From assembly GCF_029227915.1 (NCBI RefSeq), contig NC_079883.1, positions 31,374,001 to 31,438,000 on the forward strand: a DNA stretch of 64,000 bases, given 5' to 3'. This document shows positions 49,263 to 62,213 of the stretch, one piece after another. Each line of letters opens with the position of its first letter. Within the stretch, counting starts at the first letter, position 1. The translations under genes and the position numbers were made by a program. This stretch comes from Hydractinia symbiolongicarpus (lineage: Eukaryota; Cnidaria; Hydrozoa; Anthoathecata; Hydractiniidae). The notes beneath the pieces were generated by a model. The model searched no databases. It saw nothing but the letters and a program-made list of their open reading frames with translations, and had not been told where the DNA came from.

Positions 49263-51697
49263 ACTACAAGTCTCATGCGTTTTAGTGGTAAAAAAAAAAT
49301 TTAAAAAATCGTTCGGGAAATGAGTTTACACCCTGGGTACTTTCTTTGTATACTTTTGACTATACGGGCCGAGTCCGGGATTTACGGGAAATCGCAGGTT
49401 TTCGTTTGCCGGCGGATAAACTTCTTTTATTCAGCGTCTCATCAAAAATGAAAACATTTTTGAAAACTACAAGTCTCATGCGTTTTAGTGGTGAAAAAAT
49501 AAATTAAAAAATCGTTCGGGAAATGAGTTTACTTTCTGGGTACTTTCTTTGTATACTTTTGACTATACGGGCCAAGCCCGAGATTTACGGGAAATCGCGG
49601 GTTTTCGTTTGCCGGCGATTAAACTTCTTTTATTCAGCGTCTCATCAAAAATGAAAACATTTTTGAAAACTACAAGTCTCATGCGTTTTAGTGGTAAAAA
49701 AAAAAATTAAAAAATCGTTCGGGAAATGAGTTTACTCCCTGGGTACTTTCTTTGTATACATTCGACTATACGGGCCAAGCCCGGGATTTACGGGAAATCC
49801 GGGGTTTTCGTTTGCCGGCGATTAAACCACTTTTATTCAGCGTCTCATCAAAAATGAAAACATTTTTGAAAACTACAAGTCTCATGCGTTTTAGTGGTGA
49901 AAAAATAAATTGAAAAATCGTTCAGGAAATGAGTTTATTCCTGGGTACTTTCTTTGTATACTTTTGACTATACGGGCCAAGCCGGAGATTTACGGGAAAT
50001 CGCGGGTTTTCGTTTGCCGGCGATTAAACTTCTTTTATTCAGCGTCTCATCAAAAATGAAAACATTATTGAAAACTACAAGTCTCATGCGTTTTAGTGGT
50101 AAAAAAAAAATTTAAAAAATCGTTCGGGAAATGAGTTTACACCCTGGGTACTTTCTTTGTATACTTTTGACTATACGGGCCGAGTCCTGGATTTACGGGA
50201 AATCGCAGGTTTTCGTTTGCCGGCGATTAAACTTCTTTTATTCAGCGTCTCATCAAAAATGAAAACATTTTTGAAAACTACAAGTCTCATGCGTTTTAGT
50301 GGTGAAAAAATAAATTAAAAAATCGTTCGGGAAATGAGTTTACTTCCTGGGTACTTTCTTTGTATACTTTTGACTATACGGGCCAAGCCCGAGATTTATG
50401 GGAAATCGCGGGTTTTCGTTTGCCGGCGATTAAACTTCTTTTATTCAGTGTCTCATTAAAAATGAAAACATTTTTGAAAACTACAAGTCTTATGCGTTTT
50501 AGTGGTGAAAAAATAATTTAAAAAATCGTTCCGGAAATGAGTTTACTCACAGGGTACTTTCTTTGTATACATTCGACTATACGGGCCAAGCCCGGGATTT
50601 ACGGGAAATCGCGGGTTTTCGTTTGCCGGCGATTAAACCTCTTTCATTAAGCGTCTCATCAAAAATGAAAACATTTTTGAAAACTACAAGTCTCATGCGT
50701 TTTAGTGGTAAAAAAAAAGTTTAAAAAATCGTTCGGGAAATGAGTTTACTCCCTGGGTACTTTCTTTGTATACATTCGACTATACGGGCCAAGCCCGGGA
50801 TTTACGGGAAATCGCGGGTTTTCGTTTGCCGGCGATTAAACTTCTTTTATTCAGCGTCTCATCAAAAATGAAAACATTTTTGAAAACTACAAGTCTTATG
50901 CGTTTTAGTGGTAAAAAAAAAATTTAAAAAATCGTTCGGGAAATGAGTTTACACCCTGGGTACTTTCTTTGTATACTTTTGACTATACGGGCCGAGTCCT
51001 GGATTTACGAGAAATCGCAGGTTTTCGTTTGCCGGCGATTAAACCACTTTTATTCAGCGTCTCATCAAAAATGAAAACATTTTTGAAAACTACAAGTCTC
51101 ATGCGTTTTAGTTGTGAAAAAATAAATTAAAAAATCGTTCGGGAAATGAGTTTACTTCCTGGGTACTTTCTTTGTATACTTTTGACTATACGGGCCAAGC
51201 CCAAGATTTATGGGAAATCGCGGGTTTTCGTTTGCCGGCGATTAAACTTCTTTTATTCAGCGTCTCATCAAAAATGAAAACATTTTTAAAAACTACAAGT
51301 CTTATGCGTTTTAGTGGTGAAAAAATAATTTAAAAAATCGTTCCGGAAATGAGTTTACTCACAGGGTACTTTCTTTGTATACATTCGACTATACGGGCCA
51401 AGCCCGGGATTTACGGGAAATCGCGGGTTTTCGTTTGCCGGCGATTAAACCTCTTTCATTAAGCGTCTCATCAAAAATGAAAACATTTTTGAAAACTACA
51501 AGTCTCATGCGTTTTAGTGGTAAAAAAAAAGTTTAAAAAATCGTTCGGGAAATGAGTTTACTCCCTGGGTACTTTCTTTGTATACATTCGACTATACGGG
51601 CCAAGCCCGGGATTTACGGGAAATCGCGGGTTTTCGTTTGCCGGCGATTAAACCTCTTTCATTAAGCGTCTCATCAAAAATGAAAACATTTTTAAAA
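49263..51697. repeat. 4-unit repeat (812 bp), two copies plus flanking units
   Basis: Copies are 50074-50885 and 50886-51697, an exact 4 x 203 bp period. Shared markers are GAGTCCTGGATTTACG, GATTTATGGGAAATCG and a run of A followed by GTTTAAAAAATCG (G at 50719 and 51531). Units before 50074 contain a third, more diverged version, with GGGAAATCCGGGGTTTTCG near 49794 and a one-base loss in TTTATTCCTGGG near 49935. Confidence 0.88.
50480..50682 (+). repeat. Exemplar type A unit (203 bp)
   Basis: This unit is exactly 203 bp. Type A is marked by three linked features: GTATACATTCGAC in the core, CCAAGCCCGGG (a SmaI/XmaI site), and CTCTTTCATTAAG near the right end. This copy also carries the common sub-variant TTCCGGAAATG followed by TCACAGGG. 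Type A units are frequent from 19 kb rightward, and the CTCTTTCATTAAG end was not seen between about 5.0 and 16.4 kb. In most type A units the GCGGG after ACGGGAAATC is retained, whereas type B often has GCAGG there. Confidence 0.9.
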
Positions 51698-54600
51698 ACT
51701 ACAAGTCTTATGCGTTTTAGTGGTGAAAAAATAATTTAAAAAATCGTTCCGGAAATGAGTTTACTCACAAGGTACTTTCTTTGTATACATTCGACTATAC
51801 GGGCCAAGCCCGAGATTTACGGGAAATCGCTGGTTTTCTTTTGCCGGCGATTAAACCTCTTTCATTAACCGTCTCATCAAAAATGAAAACATTTTTAAAA
51901 ACTACAAGTCTCATGGGCTTTACTGGTGAAATAATAATTTAAAAAATCGTTCGGGAAATGAGTTTACACCCTGGGTACTTTCTTTGTATACTTTTTACTA
52001 TACGAGCCGAGTCCGGGATTTACGGGAAATCGCTGGTTTTCCTTTGCCGGCGATTAAACTTCTTTTGTTCAGCGTCTGATCTAAAATGAAAACATTTTTG
52101 AAAACTACAAGTCTCAAGCGTTTTAGTGGTGAAAGAAAAATTTAAAAAATCGTTCGGGAAATGAGTTTATTCCCTGGGTACTTTCTTTGTATACATTCGA
52201 CTATACGGGCCAAGCCCGGGATTTACGGGAAATCGCGGGATTTCGTTTGCCGGCGATTAAACCTCTTTCATTAAGCTTCTCGTCCAAAATGAAAACATTT
52301 TTGAAAACTACAAGTCTCATGCGTTTTAGTGGTAAAAAAAAAATTTAAAAAATCGTTCGGGAAATGAGTTTACACCCTGGGTACTTTCTTTGTATACTTT
52401 TGAATATACAGGCAGAGTCCGGGATTTACGGGAAATCGCAGGTTTTCGTTTGCCGGCGATTAAACTTCTTTTATTCAGCGTCTCATCAAAAATGAAAACA
52501 TTTTTGAAAACTACAAGTCTCATGGGCTTTAGTGGTGAAATAATAATTTAAAAGATCGTTCGGGAAATGAGTTTACACCCTGGGTACTTTCTTTGTATAC
52601 TTTTGCGTATACGGGCCGAGTCTGGGGTTTACGGGAAATGGCGGGTTTTCGTTTGCCGGCGATTAAACTTCTTTTATTCAGCGTCTCATCAAAAATGAAA
52701 ACATTTTTAAAAACTACAAGTCTCATGGGCTTTAGTGGTGAAATAATAATTTAAAAAATCGTTCTGGAAATGAGTCTACACCCTGGGTACTTTCTTTGTA
52801 CACTTTTGACTATACGGGCCGAGTCCGGTATTTACGGGAAGTCGCAGGTTTTCGTTTGCCGGCGATTAAACTTCTTTTTTTCAGCGTCTCATCAAAAATG
52901 AAAACATTTTTGAAAACTACAAGTCTCATGCGTTTTAGTGGTGAAAAAATAATTTAAAAAATCGTTCGGGAAATGAGTTTACTCCCTGGGTACTTTCTTT
53001 GTATTCTTTTGATTATACGGGCCGAGTTCGGGGTTTACGGGAAATGGCGGGTTTTCGTTTGCCGGCGATTAAACTTCTTTTATTCAGCGTCTCATCAAAA
53101 ATGAAAACATTTTTGAAAACCACAAGTCTCATGCGTTTTAGTGGTGAAAAAATAATATAAAAAATCGTTCGGGAAGTGAGTTTACTCCCTGTGTACTTTC
53201 TTTGTATACTTTTGACTATACGGGCCAAGCCAGGGATTTACGGGAAATGGCGGGTTTTCGTTTGCCGGCGATTAAACTTCTTTTATTCAGTGTCTCATCA
53301 AAAATGATAACATTTTTGAAAACTACAAGTCTCATGCGTTTTAGTGGTGAAAAAATAACATAAAAAATCGTTCGGGAAATGAGTTTACACTCTGGGTACT
53401 TTCTTTGTATACTTTTGAGTATACGGGCCGAGTCAGGGATTTACGGGAAATCGCAGGTTTTCGTTTGCCGGCGATTAAACTTCCTTCATTCAGCGTCTCA
53501 TCAAAAATGAAAACATTTTGGAAAACTACAAGTCTCATGCGTTTTAGTGGTGAAAAAATAATTTAAAAAATCGCTCGGGAAATGAGTTTACTCCCTGGGT
53601 ACTTTCTATATATACTTTTGATTATACGAGCCGAGTCCGGGGTTTACGGGAAATGGCGAGTTTTCGTTTGCCGGGGATTAAACTTCTTTTATTCAGCGTC
53701 TCATCAAAAATGAAAACATTTTGAAAAACTACAAGTTCCATGGGCTTTAGTGGTGAAATAATAATTTAAAAAATCGTTCTGAAAATGAGTTTACACCCTG
53801 GGTACTTTCTTTGTACACTTTTGACTATACGGGCCGAGTCCGAGATTTACGGGAAGTCGCAGGTTTTCGTTTACCGGCGAATAAACTTCTTTTATTCAGC
53901 GTCTCATCAAAAATGAAAACATTTTTGAAAACTACAAGTCTCATGCGTTTTAGTGGTGAAAAAATAATTTAAAAAATCGTTCGGGAAATGAGTTTACTCC
54001 CTGGGTACTTTCTTTGTATACTTTCGACTATACGGGCCAAGCCCGGGATTTACGGGAAAAAGCGGGATTTCGTTTGCGGGCGATTAAACCTCTTTCATTA
54101 AGCGTCTCATCAAAAATGAAAACATTTTTGAAAACTACAAGTTCCATGTGCTTTAGTGGTGAAATAATAATTTAAAAAATCGTTCTGAAAATGAGTTTAC
54201 ACCCTGGGTACTTTCTTTGTACACTTTTGACTATACGGGCCGAGTCCGAGATTTACGGGAAGTCGCAGGTTTTCGTTTACCGGCGAATAAACTTCTTTTA
54301 TTCAGCGTCTCATCAAAAATGAAAACATTTTTGAAAACTACAAGTCTCATGCGTTTTAGTGGTGAAAAAATAATTTAAAAAATCGTTCGGGAAATGAGTT
54401 TACTCCCTGGGTACTTTCTTTGTATACTTTCGACTATACGGGCCAAGCCCGGGATTTACGGGAAATGGCGGGTTTTCGTTTGCCGGCGATTAAACTTCTT
54501 TTATTCAGTGTCTCATCATAAATGAAAACATTTTTGAAAACTACAAGTCTCATGGGCTTTAGTGGTGAAATAATAATTTAAAAAATCGTTCGGGAAATGA

Positions 54601-54945
54601 GTTTACACCCTGGGTACTTTCTTTGTATACTTTTGACTATACGGGCCGAGTCCGGGATTTACGGGAAATCGCAGGTTTTCGTTTGCCGGCGATTAAACTT
54701 CTTTCATTCAGCGTCTCATCAAAAATGAAAACATTTTTGAAAACTACAAGTCTCATGCGTTTTAGTGGTGAAAAAAAAAATTAAAAAATCGTTCGGGAAA
54801 TGAGTTTACTCCCTGGGTACTTTCTTTGTATACATTCGACTATACGGGCCAAGCCCGGGATTTACGGGAAATCGCGGGTTTTCCTTTGCCCGCGAATAAA
54901 CTTCTTTTATTCAGCGTCTCATTAAAAATGAAAACATTTTTGAAA
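51698..54945. repeat. Long-range copy of the 17.3-19 kb region
   Basis: After about four linking units, the stretch from 52529 follows 17276 onward at a constant offset of 35,253 bp. It shares the GCGTATACGGG unit, the GGGAAGTGAG unit and the TTTGAGTATACG unit; the CTTTCTATATATAC unit at about 53607 matches the left edge near 2716. Near 53.7-54.5 kb three extra units are present: the AAGTTCCATG unit appears twice (near 53735 and 54149). The offset therefore becomes 35,862 bp by 55221. No gene seen. Confidence 0.87.
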
Positions 54946-57900
54946 ACTACAATTGTCATGCGTTTTAGTGGTGAAAAAATAATTTAAAAAATCGTTCGGA
55001 GAAATGAGTTTACTCCCTGGGTACTTTCTTTGTATACTTTTGATTATACGGGCCGAGTCCGGGGTTTACGGGAAATGGCGGGTTTTCGTTTGCCGGCGAT
55101 TAAATTTCTTTTATTCAGCGTCTGATCAAAAATGAAAACTTTTTTGAAAACTACAAGTCTCAAGCGTTTTAGTGGTGAAAAAAAAATTTAAAAAATCGTT
55201 CGGGAAATGAGTTTACTCCCTTGGTACTTTCTTTGTATACATTCGACTATACGGGCCAAGCCCGGGATTTACGGGAAATCGCGGGATTTCGTTTGCCGGC
55301 GATTAAACCTCTTTCATTAAGCGTCTCATCAAAAATGAAAACATTTTTGAAAACTAAAAGTCTCATGCGTTTTAGTGGTAAAAAAAAAAATCGTTCGGGA
55401 AATAAGTTTACACCCTGGGTACTTTCTTTGTATACTTTTGACTATACGGCCGAGTCCGGGATTTACGGGAAATCGCAGGTTTTCGTTTGCCGGCGATTAA
55501 ACTTCTTTTATTCAGCGTCTCATCAAAAATGAAAACATTTTTGAAAACTACAAGTCTCATGCGTTTTAGTGGTAAAAAAAAAATTTAAAAAATCGTTCGG
55601 GAAATGAGTTTACTCCCTGGGTACTTTCTTTGTATACATTCGACTATACGGGCCAAGCCCGGGATTTACGGGAAATCGCGGGATTTCGTTTGCCGGCGAT
55701 TAAACCTCTTTCATTAAGCGTCTCATCAAAAATGAAAACACTTTTGAAAACTACAAGTCTTATGCGTTTTAGTGGTGAAAAAATAATTTAAAAAATCGTT
55801 CCGGAAATGAGTTTACTCACAGGGTACTTTCTTTGTATACATTCGACTATACGGGCCAAGCCCGGGATTTACGGGAAATCGCGGGTTTTCGTTTGCCGGC
55901 GATTAAACCTCTTTCATTAAGCGTCTCATCAAAAATGAAAACATTTTTAAAAACTACAAGTCTCAAGCGTTTAAGTGGTAAAAAAAAAAATTAAAAAATC
56001 GTTCGGGAAATGAGTTTACTCCCTGGGTACTTTCTTTGTATACATTCGACTATACGGGCCAAGCCCGGGATTTACGGGAAATCGCGGGTTTTCGTTTGCC
56101 GGCGATTAAACCTCTTTCATTAAGCGTCTCATCAAAAATGAAAACATTTTTGAAAACTACAAGTCTCATGCGTTTTAGTGGTAAAAAATAATTTCAAAAA
56201 TCGTTCGGGAAATGAGTTTACTCCCTGGGTACTTTCTTTGTATACATTCGACTATACGGGCCAAGCACGGAATTTACGGGAAATCGCGGGATTTCGTTTG
56301 CCGGCGATTAAACGTCTTTCATTAAGCGTCTCATCAAAAATGAAAACATTTTTGAAAACTGCAAGTCTCATGCGTTTTAGTGGTAAAAAAAAAATTTAAA
56401 AAATCGTTCGGGAAATGAGTTTACTCCCTGGGTACTTTCTTTGTATACTTTTGAATATGCGGGCCAAGCCCGGGATTTACGGGAAAAAGCGGGATTTCGT
56501 TTTCCGGCGATTAAACCTCTTTCATTAAGCGTCTCATCAAAAATGAAAACATTTTTGAAAACTACAAGTTCCATGGGCTTTAGTGGTGAAATAATAATTT
56601 AAAAAATCGTTCTGAAAATGAGTTTACACCCTGGGTACTTTCTTTGTACACTTTTGACTATACGGGCCGAGTCCGAGATTTACGGGAAGTCGCAGGTTTT
56701 CGTTTACCGGCGAATAAACTTCTTTTATTCAGCGTCTCATCAAAAATGAAAACATTTTTGAAAACTACAAGTCTCATGCGTTTTAGTGGTGAAAAAATAA
56801 TTTAAAAAATCGTTCGGGAAATGAGTTTACTCCCTGGGTACTTTCTTTGTATACTTTCGACTATACGGGCCAAGCCCGGGATTTACGGGAAATGGCGGGT
56901 TTTCGTTTGCCGGCGATTAAACTTCTTTTATTCAGTGTCTCATCAAAAATGAAAACATTTTTGAAAACTACAAGTCTCATGGGCTTTAGTGGTGAAATAA
57001 TAATTTAAAAAATCGTTCGGGAAATGAGTTTACACCCTGGGTACTTTCTTTGTATACTTTTGACTATACGGGCCGAGTCCGGGATTTACGGGAAACCGCA
57101 GGTTTTCGTTTGCCGGCGATTAAACTTCTTTCATTCAGCGTCTCATCAAAAATGAAAATATTTTTGAAAACTACAAGTCTCATACGTTTTAGTGGTGAAA
57201 AAAAAAATTAAAAAATCGTTCGGGAAATGAGTTTACTCCCTGGGTACTTTCTTTGTATACATTCGACTATACGGGCCAAGCCCGGGATTTACGGGAAATC
57301 GCGGGTTTTCCTTTGCCCGCGATTAAACTTCTTTTATTCAGCGTCTCATTAAAAATGAAAACATTTTTGAAAACTACAATTGTCATGCGTTTTAGTGGTG
57401 AAAAAATAATTTAAAAAATCGTTCGGAGAAATGAGTTTACTCCCTGGGTACTTTCTTTGTATACTTTTGATTATACGGGCCGAGTCCGGGGTTTACGGGA
57501 AATGGCGGGTTTTCGTTTGCCGGCGATTAAATTTCTTTTATTCAGCGTCTGATCAAAAATGAAAACTTTTTTGAAAACTACAAGTCTCAAGCGTTTTAGT
57601 GGTGAAAAAAAAATTTAAAAAATCGTTCGGGAAATGAGTTTACTCCCTTGGTACTTTCTTTGTATACATTCGACTATACGGGCCAAGCCCGGGATTTACG
57701 GGAAATCGCGGGATTTCGTTTGCCGGCGATTAAACCTCTTTCATTAAGCGTCTCATCAAAAATGAAAACATTTTTGAAAACTAAAAGTCTCATGCGTTTT
57801 AGTGGTAAAAAAAAAAATCGTTCGGGAAATGAGTTTACTCCCTGGGTACTTTCTTTGTATACTTTTGACTATACGGGCCAAGCCCGGGATTTACGGGAAA

Positions 57901-58379
57901 TGGCGGGTTTTCGTTTGCCGGCGATTAAACTTCTTTTATTCAGTGTCTCATCAAAAATGAAAACATTTTTGAAAACTACAAGTCTCATGGGCTTTAGTGG
58001 TGAAATAATAATTTAAAAAATCGTTCGGGAAATGAGTTTACACCCTGGGTACTTTCTTTGTATACTTTTGACTATACGGGCCGAGTCCGGGATTTACGGG
58101 AAATCGCAGGTTTTCGTTTGCCGGCGATTAAACTTCTTTCATTCAGCGTCTCATCAAAAATGAAAACATTTTTGAAAACTACAAGTCTCATGCGTTTTAG
58201 TGGTGAAAAAAAAATTAAAAAATCGTTCGGGAAATGAGTTTACTCCCTGGGTACTTTCTTTGTATACATTCGACTATACGGGCCAAGCCCGGGATTTACG
58301 GGAAATCGCGGGTTTTCCTTTGCCCGCGAATAAACTTCTTTTATTCAGCGTCTCATTAAAAATGAAAACATTTTTGAAA
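54946..58379. repeat. 3,434 bp repeat, left copy (with an internal 1,007 bp restart)
   Basis: The recurring module starts ACTACAATTGTCATGCG with TTCGGAGAAATG. A unit with ATGAAAACTTTTTT and CTCAAGCG follows, then a CCCTTGGTAC unit, then AAAACTAAAAGTCTC with a shortened A-run. In this area it starts at 54946, 57373 and 58380, that is 2,427 and 1,007 bp apart (together 3,434). The ACAATTGTC form is private to these three; related AAGTGTC forms start at 3656, 19084, 24965 and 26176. The 17 bp shortfall from 17 units comes from the shortened A-runs. Confidence 0.9.
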
Positions 58380-60401
58380 ACTACAATTGTCATGCGTTTT
58401 AGTGGTGAAAAAATAATTTAAAAAATCGTTCGGAGAAATGAGTTTACTCCCTGGGTACTTTCTTTGTATACTTTTGATTATACGGGCCGAGTCCGGGGTT
58501 TACGGGAAATGGCGGGTTTTCGTTTGCCGGCGATTAAATTTCTTTTATTCAGCGTCTGATCAAAAATGAAAACTTTTTTGAAAACTACAAGTCTCAAGCG
58601 TTTTAGTGGTGAAAAAAAAATTTAAAAAATCGTTCGGGAAATGAGTTTACTCCCTTGGTACTTTCTTTGTATACATTCGACTATACGGGCCAAGCCCGGG
58701 ATTTACGGGAAATCGCGGGATTTCGTTTGCCGGCGATTAAACCTCTTTCATTAAGCGTCTCATCAAAAATGAAAACATTTTTGAAAACTAAAAGTCTCAT
58801 GCGTTTTAGTGGTAAAAAAAAAAATCGTTCGGGAAATAAGTTTACACCCTGGGTACTTTCTTTGTATACTTTTGACTATACGGCCGAGTCCGGGATTTAC
58901 GGGAAATCGCAGGTTTTCGTTTGCCGGCGATTAAACTTCTTTTATTCAGCGTCTCATCAAAAATGAAAACATTTTTGAAAACTACAAGTCTCATGCGTTT
59001 TAGTGGTAAAAAAAAAATTTAAAAAATCGTTCGGGAAATGAGTTTACTCCCTGGGTACTTTCTTTGTATACATTCGACTATACGGGCCAAGCCCGGGATT
59101 TACGGGAAATCGCGGGATTTCGTTTGCCGGCGATTAAACCTCTTTCATTAAGCGTCTCATCAAAAATGAAAACACTTTTGAAAACTACAAGTCTTATGCG
59201 TTTTAGTGGTGAAAAAATAATTTAAAAAATCGTTCCGGAAATGAGTTTACTCACAGGGTACTTTCTTTGTATACATTCGACTATACGGGCCAAGCCCGGG
59301 ATTTACGGGAAATCGCGGGTTTTCGTTTGCCGGCGATTAAACCTCTTTCATTAAGCGTCTCATCAAAAATGAAAACATTTTTAAAAACTACAAGTCTCAA
59401 GCGTTTAAGTGGTAAAAAAAAAAATTAAAAAATCGTTCGGGAAATGAGTTTACTCCCTGGGTACTTTCTTTGTATACATTCGACTATACGGGCCAAGCCC
59501 GGGATTTACGGGAAATCGCGGGTTTTCGTTTGCCGGCGATTAAACCTCTTTCATTAAGCGTCTCATCAAAAATGAAAACATTTTTGAAAACTACAAGTCT
59601 CATGCGTTTTAGTGGTAAAAAATAATTTCAAAAATCGTTCGGGAAATGAGTTTACTCCCTGGGTACTTTCTTTGTATACATTCGACTATACGGGCCAAGC
59701 ACGGAATTTACGGGAAATCGCGGGATTTCGTTTGCCGGCGATTAAACGTCTTTCATTAAGCGTCTCATCAAAAATGAAAACATTTTTGAAAACTGCAAGT
59801 CTCATGCGTTTTAGTGGTAAAAAAAAAATTTAAAAAATCGTTCGGGAAATGAGTTTACTCCCTGGGTACTTTCTTTGTATACTTTTGAATATGCGGGCCA
59901 AGCCCGGGATTTACGGGAAAAAGCGGGATTTCGTTTGCCGGCGATTAAACCTCTTTCATTAAGCGTCTCATCAAAAATGAAAACATTTTTGAAAACTACA
60001 AGTCTCATGCGTTTTAGTGGTAAAAAAAAAAAATTAAAAAATCGTTCGGGAAATGAGTTTACTTCCTGGGTACTTTCTTTGTATACTTTTGACTATACGG
60101 GCCATGCCCGGGATTTACGGGAAATCGCGGGTTTTCGTTTGCCGGCGATTAAACTTCTTTTATTCAGCGTCTCATCAAAAATGAAAACATTTTTGAAAAC
60201 TACAAGTCTCATGCGTTTAAGTGGTAAAAAAAAAAATTAAAAAATCGTTCGGGAAATGAGTTTACTCCCTGGGTACTTTCTTTGTATACATTCGACTATA
60301 CGGGCCAAGCCCGGGATTTACGGGAAATCGCGGGTTTTCGTTTGCCGGCGATTAAACCTCTTTCATTAAGCGTCTCATCAAAAATGAAAACATTTTTGAA
60401 A
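58380..60401. repeat. 3,434 bp repeat, right partial copy
   Basis: About 1.6 kb from 58380 repeats 54946 onward at 3,434 bp offset. It includes the shortened A-run (55377 and 58811), CTATACGGCCGAG, the CTCAAGCGTTTAAGTGG unit and the AATAATTTCAAAAATCG unit with GCCAAGCACGGAATTTACGG. From about 59,960 the copies separate: the left one enters an AAGTTCCATGGGC unit, while the right one continues with GGGCCATGCCCGGG. Confidence 0.88.
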
Positions 60402-62213
60402 ACTACAAGTCTCATGCGTTTTAGTGGTAAAAAATAATTTCAAAAATCGTTCGGGAAATGAGTTTACTCCCTGGGTAATTTCTTTGTATACATTCGACTA
60501 TACGGGCCAAACACGGAATTTACGGGAAATCGCGGGTTTCGTTTGCCGGCGATTAAACGTCTTTCATTAAGCGTCTCATCAAAAATGAAAACATTTTTGA
60601 AAACTGCAAGTCTCATGCGTCTTAGTGGTAAAAAAAAAAATTTAAAAAATCGTTCGGGAAATGAGTTTACTCCCTGGGTACTTTCTTTGTATACTTTTGA
60701 ATATGCGGGCCGAGTCCGGGGTTTACGGGAAATGGCGGGTTTTCGTTTGCCGGCGATTAAACTTCTTTTTTTCAGCGTCTGATCAAAAATGAAAACATTT
60801 TTAAAAACTACAAGTCTCAAGCGTTTTAGTGGTGAAAAAAAACTTTAAAAAATCGTTTGGGAAATGAATTTACTCCCTGGGTACTTTCTTTGTATACATT
60901 CGACTATACGGGCCAAGCCCAGGATTTACGGGAAATCGCGGGATTTCGTTTGCCGGCGATTAAACCTCCTTCATTAAGCGTCTCATCAAAAATGAAAACA
61001 TTTTTGAAAACTAAAAGTCTCATGCGTTTTAGTGGTAAAAAAAAAAAATCGTTCGGGAAATGAGTTTACACCCTGGGTACTTTCTTTGTATAATTTTGAC
61101 TATACGGCCGAGTCCGGGATTTACGGGAAATCGCAGGTTTTCGTTTGCCGGCGATTAAACTTCTTTTATTCAGCGTCTCATCAAAAATGAAAACATTTTT
61201 GAAAACTACAAGTCTCATGCGTTTTAGTGGTAAAAAATAATTTCAAAAATCGTTCGGGAAATGAGTTTACTCCCTGGGTAATTTCTTTGTATACATTCGA
61301 CTATACGGGCCAAACACGGAATTTACGGGAAATCGCGGGTTTCGTTTGCCGGCGATTAAACGTCTTTCATTAAGCGTCTCATCAAAAATGAAAACATTTT
61401 TGAAAACTGCAAGTCTCATGCGTCTTAGTGGTAAAAAAAAAAATTTAAAAAATCGTTCGGGAAATGAGTTTACTCCCTGGGTACTTTCTTTGTATACTTT
61501 TGAATATGCGGGCCGAGTCCGGGGTTTACGGGAAATGGCGGGTTTTCGTTTGCCGGCGATTAAACTTCTTTTTTTCAGCGTCTGATCAAAAATGAAAACA
61601 TTTTTAAAAACTACAAGTCTCAAGCGTTTTAGTGGTGAAAAAAAACTTTAAAAAATCGTTTGGGAAATGAATTTACTCCCTGGGTACTTTCTTTGTATAC
61701 ATTCGACTATACGGGCCAAGCCCGGGATTTACGGGAAAAAGCGGGATTTCGTTTGCCGGCGATTAAACCTCTTTCATTAGGCGTCTCATCAAAAATGAAA
61801 ACTTTTTGGAAAACTACAAGTCTCAAGCGTTTTAGTGGTGAAAAAAAAATTTAAAAAATCGTTCGGGAAATGAGTTTACTCCCTTGGTACTTTCTTTGTA
61901 TACATTCGACTATACGGGCCAAGCCCGGGATTTACGGGAAATCGCGGGATTTCGTTTGCCGGCGATTAAACCTCCTTCATTAAGCGTCTCATCAAAAATG
62001 AAAACATTTTTGAAAACTAAAAGTCTCATGCGTTTTAGTGGTAAAAAAAAAAAATCGTTCGGGAAATGAGTTTACACCCTGGGTACTTTCTTTGTATAAT
62101 TTTGACTATACGGCCGAGTCCGGGATTTACGGGAAATCGCAGGTTTTCGTTTGCCGGCGATTAAACTTCTTTTATTCAGCGTCTCATCAAAAATGAAAAC
62201 ATTTTTGAAAACT
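60402..62213. repeat. 4-unit repeat (803 bp), one full and one partial copy
   Basis: Copy 1 is 60402-61204 and copy 2 starts at 61205. Both begin with an AATAATTTCAAAAATCG unit and share CTGGGTAATTTC, GCCAAACACGGAATTTACGG, CGCGGGTTTCG (one T lost), CATGCGTCTTAG and TTGGGAAATGAATTTAC. Copy 2 then holds an extra GGGAAAAAGCGGG unit and a CCCTTGGTAC unit before rejoining the shortened A-run unit (61034 and 62040). The 9 bp shortfall is that A-run deletion. Confidence 0.88.
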
